28,903 bases of DNA from JAWLHA01 sp041690535. GTDB taxonomy: Bacteria > Pseudomonadota > Gammaproteobacteria > Thiohalomonadales > Thiohalomonadaceae. This document shows, one piece after another, positions 6,534 to 13,877 of the stretch; position 1 is the first letter of the stretch, and each line of letters begins with the position of its first letter. The notes beneath the pieces were generated by a model, which did no database searches, had not been told where the DNA came from, and worked only from the letters and a program-made list of their open reading frames with translations. A program made the translations under genes and the position numbers. The stretch covers positions 1 to 28,903 of the forward strand of contig JAWLHA010000055.1 of assembly GCA_041690535.1 (NCBI GenBank). The letters run 5' to 3'.

Positions 6534-8399
6534 ATGTCCACGACGCCCCCCTTGGGACACCCATTCACCCCTAAGGACGATGCGGCGCATCGCGCCATCG
6601 GCGACTACGCCATCATTGGTGACTGCCGCACGGCGGCCCTGGTCGCCCGGGATGGATCCCTCGATTGGTTGTGCCTGCCGCATTTCTCCAGCCCAAGTAT
6701 CTTCGCCGCACTCCTCGACCGGGACCGGGGGGGGCGGTTCGCCATCCGCCCACTCGCCCCGTTCACCACCGAGCGCCACTATGTGGATGAGACCGCCGTG
6801 TTGCAGACCCACTTCATCTGCGACCAGGGGGTGGTCCGCCTGACCGATCTGATGCCGGTCTGCTCGGCCCAGGAGTCCCGCAAAGTGCTCCAGCCCCAGC
6901 GCGAGGTGCTGCGCATCATCGAGGGGCTGAAAGGTTCGGTGGAGGTGGAAGTGCTCTTTCAGCCCAAGCCGGACTACGGCGCCCGTGCGGCTGACTTCAA
7001 GCGACGCGGCGCCTTGGGCTGGTTCTGCCCGGGGCGGAAGGGGTTGCTCGTCCTCAACAGCGATTTCCCGCTGGAGACCAGCGACGGAGGGAGCGTGCTG
7101 AGCGGTCGCGCCACACTCCGCGCGGGCCAACGCCATCTCTTCTCGCTCACTTACACCGACACCGACATCGGGGTCATAGCACCCTTGGGCGAGAGCGCCG
7201 AGCTGCGCCTCCAGGCCACTGCGCGCTGGTGGCGGCAGTGGTCCGGACGCTGCAAGTACAACGGCCCATACCGCGAGGCGGTGATACGCAGTGTTCTGCT
7301 CCTGAAGCTGCTCACCTACACCCTGTCGGGCGCAGTGATCGCGGCCCCGACCACCTCGCTCCCCGAGGAGATCGGGGGTCAACGCAACTGGGATTACCGC
7401 TACTGCTGGGTGCGGGACGCCTCCCTGACGCTGCGCTCCTTCATGGAGCTGGGCCATTTGGACGAGGGCAGCGCATTCATCGCCTGGCTGCTGCACGCCA
7501 CCCGACTCACGCGCCCCCAACTGCAGGTGCTCTATGATGTCTACGGCGAGACGGACGTGCCGGAACGGGAGCTCGACTACCTGCAAGGCTACAAGGGATC
7601 GCGTCCGGTGCGGGTGGGCAATGCCGCCTGGGATCAACTGCAGCTGGACGTCTATGGGGAGATCATCCTGGCGGCCTGCGAATACTCGATGCGGGGTGGC
7701 CAGCTCGATCGCCAGGAGCGGAAGATCATCCAGGGGTTCGGTGAAGTCGTGGCGCGGCGCTGGCGGGAACCGGACAACGGCATCTGGGAGGTCCGGGGCG
7801 AGCGACGCCATCACACCCACTCCAAGCTGATGTGCTGGGTGGCGCTGGACGGTCTGTTGCGCATGTCCGCGCAGGGCCTCTTGCACGTACCCGAAGATCG
7901 CTACCGGCGCGAGCGCGATGCCATTCGCGAGGCCATCGAAACACGGGGATTCAGCGGCCAACTCGGCAGCTACACTGGCGTGTTCGACAGTGAGGACCTG
8001 GACGCAGCCCTGCTGCTCATGGCCCACTACGGTTATTGTGGGGCCGGTACGCCACGCATGCGGAGCACCTATGACTGCATGGCCGAACAGCTCCAGCACA
8101 ACGGCCTGTTCTACCGCTATCGGTCCGGAACGGACCACCTCCCCGGCGGTGAGGCGACGTTTGGCGTCTGCAGCTTCTGGGCGGTGGATTACCTGGCCCG
8201 GCGGGGCGATCTCGACGAAGCGCGCCGCATGTTCGAGCGCCTGCTCGATTTCGCCAATGACGTGGGGCTCTATGCCGAGGAGATTGATTCGCGTGACGGC
8301 TCGGCCGTGGGCAATTTCCCCCAGGCCTTCACCCACGTAGGGCTCATCAACGCCGCTCTCTCCATCGAGCATGCGACACGGGGGGCGACCCACTCGTGA
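6534..8399 (+). CDS. Glycoside hydrolase family 15 protein (glucoamylase/trehalase-like)
   Basis: A 621-residue enzyme expected to release glucose from alpha-linked oligosaccharides or trehalose by inversion. The N-terminal beta domain shows IGDYAIIGDCRTAALVARDG and DWLCLPHFSSPSIFAALLD. The (alpha/alpha)6 catalytic domain starts near residue 284 with NWDYRYCWVRDASLTLR. Probable catalytic glutamates lie in WEVRGE (E419) and YAEEID (E582/E583), followed by GNFPQAFTHVGLINAAL. There is no signal peptide, so it is probably cytoplasmic. AAGGAG lies upstream of the ATG. The stop overlaps the next gene by 4 bp (GTGA). Family assignment is strong, but substrate cannot be told. Confidence 0.92.
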   Translation: MSTTPPLGHPFTPKDDAAHRAIGDYAIIGDCRTAALVARDGSLDWLCLPHFSSPSIFAALLDRDRGGRFAIRPLAPFTTERHYVDETAVLQTHFICDQGVVRLTDLMPVCSAQESRKVLQPQREVLRIIEGLKGSVEVEVLFQPKPDYGARAADFKRRGALGWFCPGRKGLLVLNSDFPLETSDGGSVLSGRATLRAGQRHLFSLTYTDTDIGVIAPLGESAELRLQATARWWRQWSGRCKYNGPYREAVIRSVLLLKLLTYTLSGAVIAAPTTSLPEEIGGQRNWDYRYCWVRDASLTLRSFMELGHLDEGSAFIAWLLHATRLTRPQLQVLYDVYGETDVPERELDYLQGYKGSRPVRVGNAAWDQLQLDVYGEIILAACEYSMRGGQLDRQERKIIQGFGEVVARRWREPDNGIWEVRGERRHHTHSKLMCWVALDGLLRMSAQGLLHVPEDRYRRERDAIREAIETRGFSGQLGSYTGVFDSEDLDAALLLMAHYGYCGAGTPRMRSTYDCMAEQLQHNGLFYRYRSGTDHLPGGEATFGVCSFWAVDYLARRGDLDEARRMFERLLDFANDVGLYAEEIDSRDGSAVGNFPQAFTHVGLINAALSIEHATRGATHS

Positions 8400-8902
8400 T
8401 CGATCTCGCCATGTCCCAGCTGGCGGACGTACTCACCTGGGGTTTCATCGCCACCCTGCTTCTGACCCTGGTGCTGTACGGCAGCCAGGGGCTTGGGCTC
8501 ACCCGCCTCAGTCTGCCGTTTCTACTCGGCACCCTGTTCACGTCCAACCGCAGCCTCGCCACCTTCGGTGGATTTGTGGCCTACATCGTGGGCGGCTGGT
8601 TCTTCGCGTTCATTTACTACCTGCTGTTCCTGCGGGTGGGGGTGGCCACCTGGTGGGTCGGCGCCCTGTTCGGACTGATGCAGGCCATGCTCCTGCTGGT
8701 GGTGATGCTTCCGGTACTCCCCTTTATCCACCCACGCATGGCCAGCGAATACGACGGACCAAGCGAGGTGCGCCGCCTGGAACCCCCGGGGTTTCTCGGC
8801 CTGAACTACGGGTGGCGCACCCCCTTCAGCACCACGTTGGGGCATGTGGTCTACGGGGCGATTCTGGGGCTGCTCTATCGACTGCCGGGGCCGGTTGGCT
8901 GA
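8396..8902 (+). CDS. Four-helix membrane protein of unknown function
   Basis: A 168-residue hydrophobic protein that starts with GTG inside the GH15 stop codon (GTGA overlap), so it is translationally coupled to GH15. About four membrane segments can be seen (roughly 14-30, 54-76, 80-105 and 145-163). A polar stretch, HPRMASEYDGPSEVRRLEPP, precedes the conserved-looking GLNYGWRTPFSTTLGHVVYG. I do not recognise a family with confidence. The position between GH15 and a membrane-anchored SDR suggests one pathway or envelope-linked process. An internal ATG at residue 6 is another possible start. Confidence 0.75.
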   Translation: MIDLAMSQLADVLTWGFIATLLLTLVLYGSQGLGLTRLSLPFLLGTLFTSNRSLATFGGFVAYIVGGWFFAFIYYLLFLRVGVATWWVGALFGLMQAMLLLVVMLPVLPFIHPRMASEYDGPSEVRRLEPPGFLGLNYGWRTPFSTTLGHVVYGAILGLLYRLPGPVG

Positions 8903-8927
8903 GTGACAATCCTGAATTGGAGGCGCA

Positions 8928-9932
8928 ATGGATCATGCGGACGTGGTGGTGGTTACGGGCGCTTCGGCCGGCATCGGCCGGGCCACGGCCGTGGCGTTCG
9001 GCCACCGGCGGGCCAAGGTGGCGCTGCTGGCCCGCGGCATCGACGGACTGGAGGGGGCGAAGCGGGAGGTGGAGGCGGCCGGCGGGCTGGCCCTGGTGAT
9101 CCCCACCGATGTGGCCGATGCGGAACAGGTGGAGGCAGCGGCCGCCCGAGCCGAAGCGATCCTTGGCCCCATCGACATTTGGGTCAATGCCGCCATGGTC
9201 ACGGTCTATTCGGAGTTCGAGGCGATCACGCCCGAAGAGTACCAGCGGGTCACGGAGGTGACCTACCTCGGCACCGTCCACGGCACCCGCGCCGCCCTCA
9301 AACGCATGGCCCCGCGCAACCACGGCACCATCGTGCAGGTGGGCTCGGCCCTCGCCTACCGCGCCATCCCCCTCCAGTCGGCCTACTGCGGCGCGAAATT
9401 CGCCATCCGCGGCTTCACCGATTCGCTGCGCTCCGAGCTCATTCACAATGGCGTGGATGTGCACCTCACCATGGTGCAGCTGGCCGCCTTCAACACCCCC
9501 CAGTTCGAGTGGGGCCGCACCCACAGGGAGAACAAGCCCCAACCCCTGCCGCCCATCTTCCAGCCGGAGCTGGCCGCCCGTGGAATCGTCTGGGCGGCCT
9601 CCCACCGCCGCCGCGAGGTGTGGATTGGCAGCCCGACCGTGAAGAGCATTGTTGGCACGATCCTGCTTCCGGGGTTTCTCGACCGCTACCTTTCGGACAA
9701 GGCCTACACCGGCCAGGAGCGGGATGAACCGCTCCCGCCACAGCGGCGCGACAACCTGTTTGAGCCCGTCCCGGGCGATCACGGCAGCCACGGCCCCTTC
9801 GATGAGCGCGCCAAGCGCTTCAGTTGGCAGTTATGGGCCACCCTGCACAAAGCGCCGGCCTACATTGCCGTGGTGCTTATTCTCTCGGCGCTTGCTGCAT
9901 TGGTTGGTGCTGGAGTCGACGCGATCGCTTGA
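8928..9932 (+). CDS. SDR-family oxidoreductase with C-terminal membrane anchor
   Basis: A 334-residue short-chain dehydrogenase/reductase using NAD(P)H. The cofactor motif TGASAGIG is at 10-17, the structural motif appears as VNAAM (N87), and the catalytic residues S140, Y153 and K157 (YCGAK) are present. The C-terminal 80 residues extend past the normal SDR core and end in a single hydrophobic helix (about 311-330), implying attachment to the membrane. The ATG has GGAGG 5 nt upstream and the gene starts 25 bp after the membrane-protein gene. The substrate is unknown. Confidence 0.9.
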   Translation: MDHADVVVVTGASAGIGRATAVAFGHRRAKVALLARGIDGLEGAKREVEAAGGLALVIPTDVADAEQVEAAAARAEAILGPIDIWVNAAMVTVYSEFEAITPEEYQRVTEVTYLGTVHGTRAALKRMAPRNHGTIVQVGSALAYRAIPLQSAYCGAKFAIRGFTDSLRSELIHNGVDVHLTMVQLAAFNTPQFEWGRTHRENKPQPLPPIFQPELAARGIVWAASHRRREVWIGSPTVKSIVGTILLPGFLDRYLSDKAYTGQERDEPLPPQRRDNLFEPVPGDHGSHGPFDERAKRFSWQLWATLHKAPAYIAVVLILSALAALVGAGVDAIA

Positions 9933-9986
9933 AACCTCCACAGGTTCATCGCCGCATGCTGCATTCCGCCGGCGCCAGCGAACTTG

Positions 9987-10014
9987 TTGCCATCGAAGGA
10001 GGTACGCCTATAAT
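9987..10014 (+). promoter_or_regulatory. Predicted sigma70-type promoter of the sulfatase cluster
   Basis: TTGCCA at 9987-9992 and a perfect TATAAT at 10009-10014 are separated by 16 bp. This places the transcription start near 10021, about 50 nt before the maturase ATG. It lies in the gap after the SDR gene and is the best promoter match I found in the window. Confidence 0.65.
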
Positions 10015-10072
10015 CCCGCTGAAGGAAAGCAGTATCGCAGTTCCTCACTGTTGCCAAGGAGTGGGCAAGGGA

Positions 10073-11446
10073 ATGAAAGCGGGTGAGCATACGCTCCATG
10101 TTCATCCCCCAACGGCGGAGGATTCGCACGCGCCCCCTCCCATCGACCCAAGCGTCTGGCCCCGTAACGCCCCCTCCTATTTTCACGTGCTCGCAAAGCC
10201 CACCGGCGCCATTTGCAATCTCGACTGCAAGTACTGTTTCTTCCTTTCGAAAGAGACCCTCTACCCCGGCAGTCGCTTCCGCATGTCCGAAGAGGTGTTG
10301 GAGGCCTACGTTCGACAGCTCATCGAGTCGCAAAAGGCCTCGCACATCACCATTGCCTGGCAGGGAGGTGAACCATCCTTGATGGGGTTGGAGTTCTTCG
10401 AGAACGCCATGGCGCTGGTGAAGCGATATGCACGGCCGGGCATGACATTCGAGCACACGGTACAGACCAACGGCACGCTGCTGAACGCTGCCTGGTGCGC
10501 TTTTTTCAAGGAGCACAACTTTCTCGTCGGCCTCTCCATGGACGGGCCGAGAGAGCTGCATGATGTCTATCGCGTCGACAAGCGGGGCCGCCCCACCTTC
10601 GACCAGGTGATGCGCGCGGCCCGGCTGCTGCAGCGCCACGGGGTGGAGTTCAACATCCTCTGCACCGTCCACGCGGCCAATGTGGAGCGCCCGTTGCGGG
10701 TGTACCGATTCTTTCGCGATCAGCTGAAGGCCCGCTTCATCCAGTTCATCCCCATCATTGAGCGGGTGACGCCGGATTTGCTGGAGGCCGCCAACGCCGG
10801 CTGGGGCGATCGCAAACACAAGCGCCCGTTCTACAGCCAACAGGGCGCACTGGTCACCGACCGGTCGGTGAAACCGGAGCAGTGGGGGCGTTTTCTCTGC
10901 GCCATCTTCGACGAGTGGGTGCTGCGGGACGTGGGGCGCGTCTTTCTCCAGATGTTCGAGTCGGCCCTCGCCTCCTGGGCCGGGCTGCCGCCCGCCACCT
11001 GCATCTTCGCCGAGACCTGCGGCAACGCCCTGGCCCTGGAGCACAACGGCGACCTCTACGCCTGCGACCACTACGTAGAGCCCGAACACCGCCTGGGCAA
11101 CATCACCGAACGGCACATGGTCGAGCTGGTGGCCTCTGATCAACAGCGGGCCTTCGGCAACGCCAAGCGTGACACCCTCCCCCGCTACTGCCGGGAGTGC
11201 GAAGTGCGCTTCGCCTGTCATGGGGAGTGCCCGCGCAACCGCTTCCTGACCACCCCCGACGGAGAACCGGGGCTGAACTACCTGTGTGCCGGTTACAAGG
11301 CCTTCTTCAATCATATCGATCACCCCATGCAAATGATGGCCGGATTGCTCCGGCTAAACCGAAATCCCGCAGAGGTGATGCGAATCCTGAAGCGGGGAAA
11401 GCGTGAGCGAGGTTCAGCCCGGGGCGGAGCCAGACCGGGTCACTGA
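10073..11446 (+). CDS. Radical-SAM anaerobic sulfatase-maturating enzyme (anSME)
   Basis: A 457-residue cytoplasmic enzyme that oxidises the active-site cysteine or serine of sulfatases to C-alpha-formylglycine, independent of oxygen. The radical SAM cluster motif CNLDCKYC (C48, C52, C55) is followed by QGGEPSLMG, the TNGTLLN motif and GLSMDGPRELHD. The C-terminal SPASM-type cysteine region includes CGNALALEHNGDLYACDHYV, CRECEVRFACHGECPRNRF and YLCAGY, which would bind two auxiliary Fe-S clusters. The ATG at 10073 has AAGGAG about 12 nt upstream; longer in-frame starts would run back into the SDR gene. Sulfatase genes follow after 21 bp, and all have Cys-type sites, its natural clients. Confidence 0.92.
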   Translation: MKAGEHTLHVHPPTAEDSHAPPPIDPSVWPRNAPSYFHVLAKPTGAICNLDCKYCFFLSKETLYPGSRFRMSEEVLEAYVRQLIESQKASHITIAWQGGEPSLMGLEFFENAMALVKRYARPGMTFEHTVQTNGTLLNAAWCAFFKEHNFLVGLSMDGPRELHDVYRVDKRGRPTFDQVMRAARLLQRHGVEFNILCTVHAANVERPLRVYRFFRDQLKARFIQFIPIIERVTPDLLEAANAGWGDRKHKRPFYSQQGALVTDRSVKPEQWGRFLCAIFDEWVLRDVGRVFLQMFESALASWAGLPPATCIFAETCGNALALEHNGDLYACDHYVEPEHRLGNITERHMVELVASDQQRAFGNAKRDTLPRYCRECEVRFACHGECPRNRFLTTPDGEPGLNYLCAGYKAFFNHIDHPMQMMAGLLRLNRNPAEVMRILKRGKRERGSARGGARPGH

Positions 11447-11467
11447 ACAACCGCCAGGGAGGATGGC

Positions 11468-13810
11468 ATGAAAAGGAAACACTTCAACGGCCGTATCGCA
11501 CTCGATGTACGCAATGCCAAGCCCGACTGGGAAGCTTTCAAACCACCTGAGGCGATGGAGGGCGCACCCAACGTGCTCTACATCGTCTGGGACGACGTCG
11601 GCTTCGGCGCCTTCGACTGCTACGGCGGCACCATCGAGACGCCCAACATGACGCGCATCGCCAACATGGGGCTGCGCTACACCAACTTCCACACCACCGC
11701 CCTCTGCTCGCCCACCCGCTCCTGTTTGCTGACCGGGCGCAACGCCACCTCCAACGGCATGGCATGCATATCGGAGTTTTCCACCGGCTACCCGGCCGCC
11801 AACGGCCGCATCCCGTTCGAAAACGCGCTGATCCCGGAGGTGCTCGTCGACGAGGGCTACAGCACCTACCACGTCGGCAAGTGGCACCTGACCCCCGACT
11901 ATGACAACCACGCGGCCGGCTCGCGCCGTCAGTGGCCGCTGGGGCGCGGCTTCGAGCGCTTCTACGGCTTCCTGGGCGGTGAGACCAATCAGTGGTATCC
12001 GCTGCTCATCCAGGACAACCAGTCCATCGACCAGCCCTACCTGCCCGAGGAGGGCTACCACTTCTCCAAGGACATCACCGACAAGGCGCTGCAATACATT
12101 AGAGACGGCGACGCCGTGGCGCCCGGCAAGCCCTGGCTCATGTATTTCTCTCCTGGCGCAGCGCACGCCCCGCATCAGGTGCCCAAGGAGTGGGCCGACA
12201 AATACAAGGGCAAGTTCGACATGGGGTATGAGAAGTACCGCGAGGAGACCCTCCAGCGCCAGATCGCCATGGGGCTCATCCCCGAGGGGACCGAACTGCC
12301 GCCGCTCAACCCTTACGCCGATGCGAAGGGCCCGAACGGCGAGCCGTGGCCCGAGCAGGATCTCGTCCGCCCCTGGGATTCGTTGAGTGACGACGAGAAG
12401 AAGCTCTTCTCCCGTATGGCGGAGGTCTACGCCGGCTTCGTCTCCCACTGCGATCACCAAATCGGCCGGCTGTTGGACCATCTGGAGGAGACCGGGCAGC
12501 TCGACAACACCATCGTCATCGTGACCAGCGACAACGGCGCCAGCGGCGAGGGCGGCCCCAACGGGACGGTCAACGAGATGAAGTTCTTCAACGGTGTGAT
12601 CGACAGCGTCGAGGAGAATCTGAAGCATCTAGACGATCTGGGATCGCCGAAGAGCTACAACCACTATCCCAACGCTTGGGCGCAGGCCTTCTGCACCCCG
12701 TTCAAGATGTACAAGCGCTATGCCAACTACGAAGGCGGCACCGCCGACCCGCTGATGGTGGCCTGGCCCAAGGGCATCCAGGCGCGGGGCGAGATCCGCC
12801 ACCAGTACTGCCACGCCACCGATATCGTCCCCACGCTCTACGAGTGCCTGGGTATCGAACCGCCGGAGGTGGTGCACGGCTACACGCAGTCGGAGATTGA
12901 GGGGGTGAGCTTCGCCCACACCTTCGACGACGCCGATGCGCCGACGAAGAAGGTAGCCCAGCTCTACAGCATGCTTGGCACCCGTGGGGTTTGGTACAAC
13001 GGCTGGCACGCCGCCACGGTTCACCCGGCCACCAGCGGCTGGGGCGGGTTCGACCGGGACCGTTGGGAGCTGTTCAACATGGAGGAAGACCGTAATCAGA
13101 CCAAGGACTTGGCCGAGCAATACCCCGAAAAGCTGGAGGAGATGAAGAACCTGTGGGCGATGCTCGCCGGTAAATACCAGGCGCTGCCGCTGGACGATCG
13201 AACCGCGGTGGAGGTGATTTCCGAGCCGCGGCCGCAGCCGGGCAAGCCGCGCGATCAGTACGTCTATTACCCTCACACCGAGCCGGTACCGCAGGGGGTG
13301 GGCGCCAGTACGGCCCAGCGTTCCTACGATATCGCCGCGCAGGTCGATGTTCATGCGGAGCAGCCCGACGGTGTCATCTTCGCCCAGGGCAGTCACATCG
13401 GCGGCCACACTCTGTACGTCAAGGACGGCTACCTGAACTACGTCTACAACTGGCTGGGCGAGACGCAGCAGAAGCTGCGCTCCAGCAAGCCGCTGACGAA
13501 GGGCAAGCACACCCTCGGGGTGAGCTTCGAAATACAGCAGCACGACGCCAATGGCAGTCCCGTCGGCCCGGCCCGGCTCTACATCGACGACGAGGAAGTC
13601 GCCTCCCACGACATCAAGACACAGCCGGGAAGGTTCGGTCTCGAGGGGGTGATTACCGTCGGACGCGATACCGGCCGGCCCGCTTCGGACGACTACCGGT
13701 CGCCCGACATGTTCCACGGCGGCGCCGTCGAGCGGGTGACCGTCAGTCTTAAAGGCGCCCCCTACCGCGACCCGGAGAGGGAGGCCGAGATGGCGCGACG
13801 GCGCGACTGA
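11468..13810 (+). CDS. Type I arylsulfatase, Cys-type, 780 residues (copy 1)
   Basis: Hydrolyses a sulfate ester using a formylglycine made from C80 in LCSPTRSCLLTGR (C-x-P-x-R). Other visible active-site elements are the metal-binding WDD (41-43), HVGKWHLTP, the His-rich GAAHAPH and SDNGASGEGG. After the alkaline-phosphatase-like fold (to about 580), residues 620-775 form an extra C-terminal beta-rich domain (YDIAAQVDV...GGHTLYVKDGYLNYVYNWLG), which I read as a concanavalin-like domain. The N-terminus (MKRKHFNGRIALD) is not a signal peptide, so the enzyme appears cytoplasmic. AGGGAGG precedes the ATG. It is a close paralogue of the next gene. The substrate is unknown. Confidence 0.92.
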   Translation: MKRKHFNGRIALDVRNAKPDWEAFKPPEAMEGAPNVLYIVWDDVGFGAFDCYGGTIETPNMTRIANMGLRYTNFHTTALCSPTRSCLLTGRNATSNGMACISEFSTGYPAANGRIPFENALIPEVLVDEGYSTYHVGKWHLTPDYDNHAAGSRRQWPLGRGFERFYGFLGGETNQWYPLLIQDNQSIDQPYLPEEGYHFSKDITDKALQYIRDGDAVAPGKPWLMYFSPGAAHAPHQVPKEWADKYKGKFDMGYEKYREETLQRQIAMGLIPEGTELPPLNPYADAKGPNGEPWPEQDLVRPWDSLSDDEKKLFSRMAEVYAGFVSHCDHQIGRLLDHLEETGQLDNTIVIVTSDNGASGEGGPNGTVNEMKFFNGVIDSVEENLKHLDDLGSPKSYNHYPNAWAQAFCTPFKMYKRYANYEGGTADPLMVAWPKGIQARGEIRHQYCHATDIVPTLYECLGIEPPEVVHGYTQSEIEGVSFAHTFDDADAPTKKVAQLYSMLGTRGVWYNGWHAATVHPATSGWGGFDRDRWELFNMEEDRNQTKDLAEQYPEKLEEMKNLWAMLAGKYQALPLDDRTAVEVISEPRPQPGKPRDQYVYYPHTEPVPQGVGASTAQRSYDIAAQVDVHAEQPDGVIFAQGSHIGGHTLYVKDGYLNYVYNWLGETQQKLRSSKPLTKGKHTLGVSFEIQQHDANGSPVGPARLYIDDEEVASHDIKTQPGRFGLEGVITVGRDTGRPASDDYRSPDMFHGGAVERVTVSLKGAPYRDPEREAEMARRRD

Positions 13811-13817
13811 TGAGGGC

Positions 13818-13840
13818 CCCCCGCTCCCGGCGAGCGGGGG
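13818..13840. other. Intercistronic hairpin between the two large sulfatase genes
   Basis: CCCCCGCTC (13818-13826) pairs with GAGCGGGGG (13832-13840) around a 5-nt loop, in the 67-bp gap between the paralogous genes. There is no T-run. It may tune the relative mRNA level of the two genes. Confidence 0.6.
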
Positions 13841-13877
13841 TACCCGCCTGAACACCATTCACGACGGGAGAGCGGTC

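Noticed and set aside
6507..8393. 628-codon antisense ORF opposite GH15
   Set aside because: GH15 motifs on the plus strand are clear. The antisense product has no recognisable domain.
9824..10072. Longer N-terminus for the sulfatase maturase
   Set aside because: It would overlap the SDR gene and the predicted promoter, and family members start near the chosen ATG.
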